Source: Roseobacter sp.
GTDB taxonomy: Bacteria; Pseudomonadota; Alphaproteobacteria; Rhodobacterales; Rhodobacteraceae
Assembly (NCBI GenBank): GCA_024636425.1
Contig: JAGXHB010000247.1
Span: 1 to 13,018, forward strand
Length of the DNA stretch: 13,018 nt
Reading direction: 5' to 3'
The notes under the pieces were generated by a model, which saw nothing but the letters and a program-made list of their open reading frames with translations, did not search any database and was not told the DNA's origin. This document shows positions 7,302 to 13,018 of this stretch, one piece after another; positions within the stretch are counted from its first letter, which is position 1, and each line of letters starts with the position of its first letter. The position numbers and the translations under genes are program-made.

Positions 7302-7876
7302 TGGCGATGTCAGGTCCGGCAAAGACAGTCGCACAGACCGTTTCCGTGGTTGTGCTGATGGGTGGCTTGGCATGGGCGTCTGTGCCCTTTTACGACTGGT
7401 TCTGCCGTGTCACCGGCTTTGGCGGCACACCGGGCCAGGTGACTGCCGGATCAGCAGATATTCTGGATCAGACCGTCAAGGTGCGTTTTGACGGCAGCCT
7501 CAACAGCGGCATGCCATGGCAATTCAAGCCGGTCGTGAACGAAATGGAAGTGCGGGTCGGTGAAACCGGCCTCGCGTTCTATGAGGCGTACAATCCGACC
7601 GATCATCCTGTTGCAGGACAGGCGTCGTACAATGTGACACCCTACGCCGCCGGTGCCTTTTTCGAGAAGATCGAGTGCTTTTGCTTTACCGAACAGGTTT
7701 TGGCTCCGGGTGAACGCGTTCAGATGCCGGTCAGCTTCTATGTTGACCCCGAAATCGTCACAGACCGTGATGGGAAGTATGTACATACGATCACACTGTC
7801 TTATACGTTCTATGAAATCGATCTGCCCGACGGCTATGCCGCGCTCGAGCAGGACAGCACGACAAACCTGAATTGA
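7301..7876 (+). CDS. ctaG: Cytochrome c oxidase assembly protein CtaG (Cox11 family copper chaperone)
   Basis: 191-residue Cox11/CtaG protein, which delivers copper to the CuB site of oxidase subunit I. One N-terminal membrane helix (about 10-28) anchors a periplasmic immunoglobulin-like domain. The copper-binding CFCF motif is at 126-129 (Cys126 and Cys128, in KIECFCFTEQ), and the third conserved cysteine is Cys35 in FYDWFCRVTGFGGTPG. YNVTPYAAGAFF (110-121) and the FYVDPE stretch (147-151) are also family features. The length is normal. I start at ATG 7301, eight bases after GAGGAG (7287-7292); GTG 7298 and ATG 7307 are in-frame alternatives. The start overlaps the stop of the CoxF-like gene by one base. 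Confidence 0.97.
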   Translation: MAMSGPAKTVAQTVSVVVLMGGLAWASVPFYDWFCRVTGFGGTPGQVTAGSADILDQTVKVRFDGSLNSGMPWQFKPVVNEMEVRVGETGLAFYEAYNPTDHPVAGQASYNVTPYAAGAFFEKIECFCFTEQVLAPGERVQMPVSFYVDPEIVTDRDGKYVHTITLSYTFYEIDLPDGYAALEQDSTTNLN

Positions 7877-7898
7877 GAAAAAGGTGAGGGACTGAAGA

Positions 7899-8702
7899 AT
7901 GGCCCATGAAAAGAACCACGACTACCATATCCTAGCGCCTTCGTCCTGGCCGCTGCTAAGCTCGATTGCCGCATCTGTGATGCTGGCAGGTGCCGTGTTC
8001 TGGATGCACGACATGACACCGTTCGTGTTCCTTGGCGGCTTTGTCGCAGTGCTTTACTGCATGTTTGGCTGGTGGTCCGAGGTCGTTGCGGAAAGCAAGA
8101 TTGGGGACCACACAAAGGTCGTGCGGATCGGCCTGCGCTATGGCTTCATCCTGTTCATCATGTCCGAAGTCATGTTCTTTGCCGCCTGGTTCTGGTCCTT
8201 CTTCAAGAACGCCCTTTACCCGATGAGCGACTTTCCCGGCTCAACCTATGTGCAGCCCGATTTCATTCCGGTTGACGCGTTTCACCTGCCGCTAATCAAC
8301 ACGCTGATCCTGCTGCTGTCGGGGTGTGCCGTGACATGGGCGCACCACGCGCTGGTCCATGAAAACAACCGTAAGGATCTGATCATGGGTCTGGCGATTT
8401 CGATCTTGCTGGGTGTGTTGTTCACCGCGTTCCAAGCCTACGAGTATTACGAGCTTCTGGCACATTACGACTGGACGTTCGGTGGCGACCTGTTCTTCTC
8501 AAGCTTCTTCATGGCGACAGGCTTTCACGGATTTCACGTTCTGATCGGCACGGTCTTTCTGACAGTCTGTTTGGTCCGCGCGATGAAAGGCCACTTTACC
8601 CCCGAGCAGCATGTCGGGTTCGAGGCAGCCGCCTGGTACTGGCACTTTGTCGATGTTGTATGGCTTTTCCTGTTCTTCGCTGTCTACATCTGGGGCATCT
8701 AG
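7899..8702 (+). CDS. ctaE: Cytochrome c oxidase subunit III (aa3 type)
   Basis: 267-residue subunit III with seven predicted membrane helices (about 17-37, 40-60, 78-101, 130-150, 160-180, 200-223 and 244-265), the usual size for proteobacterial aa3 oxidase. It binds no metal but stabilises subunit I and supports proton uptake. Family signatures are the buried glutamate Glu90 in FIMSEVMFF, WAHHALVHENN (147-157), FHGFHVLIGT (209-218) and AAWYWHFVDVVWLFLF (244-259). The spacing to ctaG is 22 bases and contains AAGGTGAGGG, ending eight bases before the ATG. Together with ctaC it provides two of the three core subunits. It is followed by strong hairpins, so it may be the last efficiently transcribed gene of the oxidase part of the operon. 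Confidence 0.98.
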   Translation: MAHEKNHDYHILAPSSWPLLSSIAASVMLAGAVFWMHDMTPFVFLGGFVAVLYCMFGWWSEVVAESKIGDHTKVVRIGLRYGFILFIMSEVMFFAAWFWSFFKNALYPMSDFPGSTYVQPDFIPVDAFHLPLINTLILLLSGCAVTWAHHALVHENNRKDLIMGLAISILLGVLFTAFQAYEYYELLAHYDWTFGGDLFFSSFFMATGFHGFHVLIGTVFLTVCLVRAMKGHFTPEQHVGFEAAAWYWHFVDVVWLFLFFAVYIWGI

Positions 8703-8708
8703 GCGCTC

Positions 8709-8751
8709 CCTGTTGCTTGCAAACCGGCACGCAATCACTAAAAGCAACAGG
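8709..8751 (+). repeat. Ten-base inverted repeat after ctaE
   Basis: CCTGTTGCTT (8709-8718) is the exact reverse complement of AAGCAACAGG (8742-8751), with 23 bases between. Flanking GCGC tetramers (8703-8706 and 8753-8756) could extend the stem after a small bulge. Its last three bases are shared with the next hairpin, so the two structures cannot both form fully. Confidence 0.6.
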
Positions 8752-8776
8752 CGCGCGAGGGGAACCTTGCGCGCCT
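8749..8776 (+). terminator. Terminator-like hairpin between ctaE and surf1
   Basis: AGGCGCGC (8749-8756) pairs with GCGCGCCT (8769-8776). The stem continues inward through a G-T wobble pair and AGG/CCT, giving about 12 bp closed by a GGAA (GNRA-type) tetraloop at 8761-8764. Only two more T bases follow before GC, so termination may be partial. It lies 46 bases after the ctaE stop and 46 bases before surf1. A leaky terminator or an mRNA-end stabiliser fits best. Confidence 0.6.
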
Positions 8777-8822
8777 TTGCATTGACGCCGCGCCTGCCCG
8801 TGGCCAACCTCAAGAGAGCTTT

Positions 8823-9503
8823 ATGCGTCGCACGCTATTCCTGCTGATTGTCGGTCTTGGAGGGGCAGCCATCCTGCTGTCGCTGGGGTTCTGGCAGATC
8901 CAGCGCCTGTCATGGAAAGAAGCGATCATCGCGGACATCAATGCGCGCATCGGAGCCGCGCCAGTGACGTTGCCGGTTGAAATCAACCCAGAGAGCGATG
9001 CCTATCTGCCCGTCGTTGCAGAAGGTGTGATCGAAGGCGCAGAACTGCACGTGCTCGTCTCGCAAAAGGAAGTGGGTGCAGGGTACCGGATCATCGCGCC
9101 CTTCACGCTGCCGGATGGTCGCCAGATTCTCGTCGACCGCGGATTCATTCTGGCGTCCGACAAGGAGGCACAGCGCAGCACGGGTGCGGCGACCATTACC
9201 GGCAACCTGCAATGGCCGCAGGAAACGGACGACTTTACCCCCGCAGCGGACATTGAGGGCAATATCTGGTTTGCCCGTGATGTGTCTGCTATGGCCGAGG
9301 AGTTGCAAACCCTCCCGATCCTGGTGGTGGCCCGAAGCAGCGATCCTGCCGCAGCCGGTATCGACCCGCTGCCCGTGGATACTGCGCGTATCCCCAATGA
9401 CCACTTGCAATACGCTGTCACGTGGTTCTCTCTGGCTGCCATCTGGCTTGGCATGAGCCTGTTTTTCCTGCGCCGCCGCCGCGCGCCCAAAGCTGAAAGC
9501 TGA
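8823..9503 (+). CDS. surf1: SURF1 family cytochrome c oxidase biogenesis protein
   Basis: 226-residue SURF1 (Shy1) protein, which helps insert haem A into subunit I during oxidase assembly; Paracoccus homologues bind haem A. The topology is typical: an N-terminal helix (about 5-22), a large periplasmic domain and a C-terminal helix (about 200-216) ending in a basic RRRR tail. Signatures are LGFWQIQRLSWK (21-32, the GxWQxxR box), ILVDRGFI (102-109) and NDHLQYAVTWFSLA (192-205), close to the NNHLQYA-type family end motif. The length is normal for bacteria. The ribosome-binding site is weak (AAGAGAG four bases before the ATG). The gene follows ctaE after a 120-base gap with hairpins and ends eight bases before thrC, so it is probably the leading gene of a surf1-thrC-peptidase-acetyltransferase unit. 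Confidence 0.95.
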   Translation: MRRTLFLLIVGLGGAAILLSLGFWQIQRLSWKEAIIADINARIGAAPVTLPVEINPESDAYLPVVAEGVIEGAELHVLVSQKEVGAGYRIIAPFTLPDGRQILVDRGFILASDKEAQRSTGAATITGNLQWPQETDDFTPAADIEGNIWFARDVSAMAEELQTLPILVVARSSDPAAAGIDPLPVDTARIPNDHLQYAVTWFSLAAIWLGMSLFFLRRRRAPKAES

Positions 9504-9511
9504 TCTTTCTT

Positions 9512-10900
9512 ATGCGTTACGTCTCTACCCGTGGATCCGCCCCCGTTCTCGATTTCGAAGGCGCACTGCTGACCGGCCTTGCCCGCGACGGTGGTCTTTA
9601 TGTCCCCGAGACGATCCCGACCCTGTCCCGCGACGACCTGACCGAAATGGCGACGATGTCCTACGAAGACGTTGCCTTCAGGGTGATGCGGCCTTTTGTC
9701 GGTGAGACATTCACCGATGCCGAATTCAAGGCGCTGATCGACAAGGCCTATGCCGGTTTTAACCACACGGTCCGTGCGCCATTGGTGCAGCTGGATCAGG
9801 GGCATTTCCTGCTGGAACTGTTTCACGGGCCGACACTTGCCTTCAAAGACTTTGCCATGCAACTGATCGGCCACATGTTTCAGGCGGTTCTGCAACGCCG
9901 GGGTGACCGGGTCACGATTGTCGGTGCCACTTCGGGCGATACAGGCTCCGCCGCGATCGAGGCGTTTCGCGGGCTTGATAACGTCGATGTCTTCATTCTT
10001 TACCCTCATGGCCGCGTGTCCGAAGTGCAGCGCCGCCAGATGACGACACCTGTGGAAAGCAACGTGCATGCGCTGGCGCTGGACGGTGACTTCGATGATT
10101 GCCAGGCGCGCCTTAAGGATATGTTCAACGATCACGACTTCCGCGACGGGGTCAGGCTGGCGGGTGTGAACAGCATCAACTGGGGCCGCGTTCTGGCGCA
10201 GGTGGTGTATTACTTCACCGCCGGTCTTGCCATGGGCGCGTTGGACCGCAAGGTCAGCTTTACCGTGCCGACGGGGAATTTCGGCGACATCTTTGCGGGC
10301 TATATCGCCCGTCAGATGGGGCTGCCGATCGCCGATCTGGTGGTCGCGACCAACCAGAACGACATCCTGCACCGCTGCCTGACGACCGGCGGCTATCACA
10401 AGGGCACGGTCCACGCCTCGATCAGCCCATCGATGGACATTCAGGTCAGTTCCAACTTTGAACGCGCGCTATACTTCGCCTACGGGCAGGACAGCGACGC
10501 GATCAGAGCCCTGATGGACGACCTTGCCAAGGGTGGTTTTGACGTGGGTGATAATGCGTTGCGGGATCTGCAGAACACCTACAAATCCGGACGCGTCTCC
10601 GAGGAGGAAACGTCGGCCACGATCCGCGAATTCTACGACAGCACGAACGAACTGCTGTGCCCTCACTCTGCCATCGGCGTGCGTGTGGCCCAGGACCTGC
10701 GTGATCCGGCAACGCCGATGATCACGCTGGCAACAGCACATCCCGCCAAATTCCCCGACGCTGTCGAAGCAGCCTCCGGCATCCGCCCTCCTTTGCCTGA
10801 CCACATGGCGGATCTTTTTGACCGCGAGGAACGGATGACCCGCGTGCCCAATGAACTTGAGGCGCTCAAGGATATTATCAAAGGGGGCATCGCCCAGTGA
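9512..10900 (+). CDS. thrC: Threonine synthase (PLP-dependent)
   Basis: 462-residue threonine synthase, which converts O-phospho-L-homoserine to threonine with pyridoxal phosphate, the last step of threonine synthesis. It belongs to the longer enzyme class found in proteobacteria and fungi. The N-terminus (MRYVSTRGSAPVLDFEGALL) is the family opening, with GLARDGGLYVPE at 22-33. The PLP lysine is Lys112, in GPTLAFKDFAMQ (106-117). Other motifs are GATSGDTGSAA (138-148), NSINWGR (220-226), the phosphate-binding TGNFGD (254-259) and SPSMDIQVSSNFERAL (305-320). It starts eight bases after the surf1 stop with no strong Shine-Dalgarno, so it probably relies on translation from upstream. Its stop overlaps the GTG start of the peptidase gene. 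The metabolic link to oxidase assembly is unclear; the arrangement looks like a conserved lineage operon. Confidence 0.97.
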   Translation: MRYVSTRGSAPVLDFEGALLTGLARDGGLYVPETIPTLSRDDLTEMATMSYEDVAFRVMRPFVGETFTDAEFKALIDKAYAGFNHTVRAPLVQLDQGHFLLELFHGPTLAFKDFAMQLIGHMFQAVLQRRGDRVTIVGATSGDTGSAAIEAFRGLDNVDVFILYPHGRVSEVQRRQMTTPVESNVHALALDGDFDDCQARLKDMFNDHDFRDGVRLAGVNSINWGRVLAQVVYYFTAGLAMGALDRKVSFTVPTGNFGDIFAGYIARQMGLPIADLVVATNQNDILHRCLTTGGYHKGTVHASISPSMDIQVSSNFERALYFAYGQDSDAIRALMDDLAKGGFDVGDNALRDLQNTYKSGRVSEEETSATIREFYDSTNELLCPHSAIGVRVAQDLRDPATPMITLATAHPAKFPDAVEAASGIRPPLPDHMADLFDREERMTRVPNELEALKDIIKGGIAQ

Positions 10901-12159
10901 GCCTGCAACATCACCGCCTCTCCAACGGCTTTCGCATCGTGACAGAACATATGCCGGGGCTCGCCTCTGCCTCTATCGGGGTCTGGGTCACGGCGGGTGC
11001 GCGTCACGAAACGGCCCGGCAAAACGGCATCGCGCATTTCCTCGAGCATATGGCCTTCAAAGGCACGGCCAAGCGAACATCCCTGCAAATCGCCGAAGCG
11101 ATCGAGGACGTCGGCGGCTACATCAACGCCTATACCTCGCGCGAGGTGACAGCCTATTATGTGCGGGTGCTTGAAAACGACGTCTCGCTTGGTCTGGATG
11201 TCATCGCTGACATCCTGCGCAATCCCGTGCTTGAGAACAGCGAGATCGAGGTTGAACGCGGCGTGATCCTTCAGGAAATCGGTCAAGCACTCGATACGCC
11301 TGACGACGTGATCTTTGACTGGCTTCAGGAAGAAGCCTATCCCGATCAGCCCATTGGCCGCACGATCCTTGGCCCGCACGAGCGCGTGTCGAATTTCACC
11401 CGCGAAGATCTGTCGGGCTTTATCGCGCAGCATTACGGCCCCGAGCAGATGATCCTCGCCGCTGCGGGGGCGGTTGACCATGATGAAATCGTGCGGCTGG
11501 CAGAAGAGCTTTTCGGGGACATGACGCCCAAGCCTCTGTTCGATGTGGATGCCGCCAAATTCTCGGGCGGAGAAATCCGCCAGATCAAACCGCTGGAGCA
11601 GGCGCATTTCGCCCTTGGGTTCGAATCGCCCGGTTACCGCGCAGACGATATCTATGTGGCGCAGATCTATGCTTCGGCACTCGGCGGTGGCATGTCGAGC
11701 CGGCTGTTTCAGGAAATCCGCGAAAACCGCGGGCTGTGCTACAGCATCTTTGCCTCTGCGGGGGCCTATGCCGATACCGGCATGATGACGATTTATGCGG
11801 GCACCAGCGGCGAAGAATTGCCCGCCCTTGCCGGCATCACGATTGACGAGATGAAGCGCGCGGCCTCTGACATGTCGCCCGCCGAAGTGGCGCGCGCACG
11901 TGCGCAGATGAAAGCCGGCCTGTTGATGGGGCTGGAAAGCCCCTCGAACCGCGCTGAACGTCTGGCGCGGCTCATGCAGGTCTGGGGCCGCATTCCGCCG
12001 CTTGAGGAAACCATCGCTCAGATCGACGCGGTGACAACCGGTGATGTGCGTGATTTTGCGCAGACCATGGCCACCACCGCACCTGCTGCCTTGGCGCTCT
12101 ACGGCCCCGTCGAAGCGGCCCCCACGCTTGAACAGTTGCAAGAGCGTCGCGCCGCCTGA
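10897..12159 (+). CDS. M16 family zinc peptidase (processing-peptidase-like)
   Basis: 420-residue single-unit M16B peptidase, related to the beta subunit of mitochondrial processing peptidase. The inverted zinc motif HxxEH is intact: His47, Glu50 and His51 in GIAHFLEHMAFKGT. The third ligand is Glu127 (RGVILQEI), 76 residues after His51, the standard distance. INAYTSREVTAYY (76-88) and the C-terminal-half motif FQEIRENRGLCYSI (271-284) are also typical. No signal peptide is seen, so it is probably cytoplasmic. The start is GTG at 10897, overlapping the thrC stop (GTGA), with AAGGGGG nine bases upstream; the resulting N-terminus (MSLQHHRLSNGFRIVTEHMPG) matches the family. The active site is complete, so this is a catalytic protein and not a regulatory subunit. 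Its natural substrate is unknown. Confidence 0.95.
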   Translation: MSLQHHRLSNGFRIVTEHMPGLASASIGVWVTAGARHETARQNGIAHFLEHMAFKGTAKRTSLQIAEAIEDVGGYINAYTSREVTAYYVRVLENDVSLGLDVIADILRNPVLENSEIEVERGVILQEIGQALDTPDDVIFDWLQEEAYPDQPIGRTILGPHERVSNFTREDLSGFIAQHYGPEQMILAAAGAVDHDEIVRLAEELFGDMTPKPLFDVDAAKFSGGEIRQIKPLEQAHFALGFESPGYRADDIYVAQIYASALGGGMSSRLFQEIRENRGLCYSIFASAGAYADTGMMTIYAGTSGEELPALAGITIDEMKRAASDMSPAEVARARAQMKAGLLMGLESPSNRAERLARLMQVWGRIPPLEETIAQIDAVTTGDVRDFAQTMATTAPAALALYGPVEAAPTLEQLQERRAA

Positions 12160-12743
12160 TGCTCACGCTGAAACGGAAACTGGCGATCGAGACGGAGCGG
12201 CTGACGCTGCGTCCGCCCGTTCATGCCGATTTCCAGTCCTGGGCCACGCTACGGTCCGAAAGCATCGCCTACCTCCGTCCGTGGGAGCCGTCTTGGGCCA
12301 GTGATCACCTGTCGCGCAAAGCCTTCAGCAACAGGGTGTATTGGGCGAGCCGGTCCGTCACAGGCGGCACGGCGCTGCCGTTGTTCCTGATCCGGCGCAA
12401 GGACAACGCGCTGATCGGGGCCATCACGCTCGACAATATACGGCGCGGGCCGGCACAGGCCGGGACGCTTGGCTATTGGACGGGCGAATGTTTCGCCCGC
12501 CGCGGCTACATGCGCGAAGCGATCGAGGCGACGGTTCATCACGCCTTCACGCGCCTTGACCTCAGCCGGATCGAAGCCGCCTGCCTGCCCGAAAACGCGG
12601 CCTCGCGCGGGCTGCTTGAAAAGACCGGTTTCAAATACGAAGGCGTCGCGCAAAGCTATCTTCAGATCGACGGACGCTGGCGCAACCACGTGCTTTATGC
12701 CCATCTGCGCCACGACAGGCGCGGCAAGACGATCGTGGGCTGA
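12159..12743 (+). CDS. GNAT family N-acetyltransferase (RimJ/RimL type)
   Basis: 194-residue acetyltransferase of the RimJ/RimL branch of the GNAT superfamily, which transfers acetyl groups from acetyl-CoA, often to protein N-termini such as those of ribosomal proteins. TERLTLRPPVHAD (12-24) is the usual opening. The acetyl-CoA pyrophosphate loop is in FARRGYMREAIEA (112-124), and RIEAACLPENAASRGLLEKTGF (137-158) is the conserved C-terminal part. DGRWRNHVLYA (171-181) closes the domain, as is typical for RimJ-like members. The start ATG shares one base with the stop of the M16 peptidase, implying coupling. It is the last gene before a strong terminator. The superfamily is clear but the substrate cannot be named, so rimJ is not assigned. 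Confidence 0.93.
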   Translation: MLTLKRKLAIETERLTLRPPVHADFQSWATLRSESIAYLRPWEPSWASDHLSRKAFSNRVYWASRSVTGGTALPLFLIRRKDNALIGAITLDNIRRGPAQAGTLGYWTGECFARRGYMREAIEATVHHAFTRLDLSRIEAACLPENAASRGLLEKTGFKYEGVAQSYLQIDGRWRNHVLYAHLRHDRRGKTIVG

Positions 12744-12893
12744 TCCAGCTGTCGGTTCATTCACGGGAAATTTGCCGCGATGGCAGCCGCATCCTGTGTC
12801 GATCCGCCGCCCGCAATATGCGCCTGTCGTGCACCATCATGCTGACGTCTCCGCAAGGATAAACGTGCCGTCGGCTTATCCCCCATGAAACGC

Positions 12894-12923
12894 AAGAGGC
12901 CGGGCGCATGCACCCGGCCTCTT
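12894..12923. terminator. Bidirectional intrinsic terminator between the GNAT gene and gcrA
   Basis: A perfect 11-bp stem, AAGAGGCCGGG (12894-12904) with CCCGGCCTCTT (12913-12923), and an 8-base loop. The T bases at the 3' end on one strand and the A bases at the 5' end, which become T on the other, let it act in both directions. It sits between convergent genes: 150 bases after the GNAT stop and 19 bases past the gcrA-like stop. The stretch 12744-12893 before it shows nothing I can support as a gene. Confidence 0.85.
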
Positions 12924-12942
12924 TAGTTGCGCGCCGCGATGA

Positions 12943-13018
12943 TTACCGCCGGCGGTCTCGCCGTGCGCTCATCGGTTGGAAGGCCACGCCGACATGCGCC
13001 TCGCAATAGGGTTTGCCC
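12943..13018 (-). CDS. gcrA: C-terminal end of a GcrA-like cell-cycle regulator (partial)
   Basis: Only the last 24 codons and the TAA stop (12943-12945) are inside the window; the gene enters from the right edge. The visible peptide begins GKPYCEAHVGVAFQPM and ends in a basic Arg-rich tail (ARRDRRR). This matches the end of GcrA proteins as I remember them, where a cysteine-containing C-terminal domain finishes with a PYC-x-x-H-x-x-x-AYQP-type sequence. GcrA binds sigma-70 RNA polymerase and activates cell-cycle genes at methylated GANTC sites; it is restricted to alphaproteobacteria. The other two minus-strand frames give no recognisable protein, and the stop sits 19 bases before a good terminator, supporting this frame. 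With only 24 residues the call rests on one motif. Confidence 0.72.
   Translation of the reverse strand, partial: GKPYCEAHVGVAFQPMSARRDRRR

Noticed and set aside
9002..10414. 470-codon open frame on the minus strand opposite surf1 and thrC
   Set aside because: It lies wholly opposite two firmly identified genes, has no recognisable motif, and long antisense frames are expected in G+C-rich coding DNA.
10663..12141. 492-codon open frame on the minus strand opposite thrC and the M16 peptidase
   Set aside because: The plus-strand genes carry intact catalytic motifs; this frame is a shadow with His/Arg/Gly-rich, family-less sequence.
12758..12841. Short minus-strand frame (27 codons, ATG at 12839-12841 region) with GGAG upstream in the gap after the GNAT gene
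   Set aside because: Very short, Arg-rich, no hydrophobic or family features, and it lies beyond the terminator that follows gcrA on that strand.
12884..12925. Thirteen-codon plus-strand frame starting near 12884
   Set aside because: It runs through the terminator stem and ends in its T-tract; chance frame.
1..13018. Search for an undescribed system: CRISPR, toxin-antitoxin, phage, integrase, retron, biosynthetic cluster
   Set aside because: Every substantial frame is accounted for by housekeeping families; no spaced direct repeats, mobile genes or att-like sites were seen.

Overview
The window is an ordinary chromosomal housekeeping region from an alphaproteobacterium, most likely Rhodobacteraceae (Roseobacter-type). 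Supporting this are the G+C-rich coding sequence, the aa3 oxidase cluster ctaC-ctaB-(small ORF)-ctaG-ctaE-surf1 running straight into thrC and an M16 peptidase, and the tail of a GcrA-like cell-cycle regulator at the right edge. GcrA is confined to alphaproteobacteria. I cannot name a genus from this sequence alone.

Left part (minus strand, bases 1-5051). In transcription order this holds tldD (TldD/PmbA-family metalloprotease), dprA (DNA-processing protein for incoming single-stranded DNA) and topA (topoisomerase I, cut by the left edge, so its C-terminus is missing). topA has its own candidate promoter and is separated from dprA by a hairpin-rich intergenic element.

Middle (plus strand, bases 5229-9503). 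A divergent intergenic region starts the cytochrome c oxidase cluster: subunit II (ctaC), haem O synthase (ctaB), a 58-residue single-pass membrane protein resembling CoxF, the copper chaperone CtaG/Cox11, subunit III (ctaE) and SURF1. Subunit I (ctaD) is not in the window. The ctaB, small-gene and ctaG reading frames overlap at their stop/start codons. Two places carry strong RNA hairpins: between ctaC and ctaB, and between ctaE and surf1.

Right part (plus strand, bases 9512-12743). thrC (threonine synthase), an M16 zinc peptidase and a RimJ/RimL-type GNAT acetyltransferase are nearly or actually overlapping, so they are probably co-transcribed with surf1. A strong bidirectional terminator then separates this operon from the convergent gcrA-like gene, of which only the last 24 codons are present.

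No gene-free stretch exceeds 300 bases. I found no tRNA, rRNA, insertion sequence, phage gene, CRISPR array or defence system, and nothing that looks like an undescribed biological system. The less obvious content is the small CoxF-like gene, the truncated gcrA, the overlapping hairpins after ctaE, and a possible dispersed repeat next to topA.
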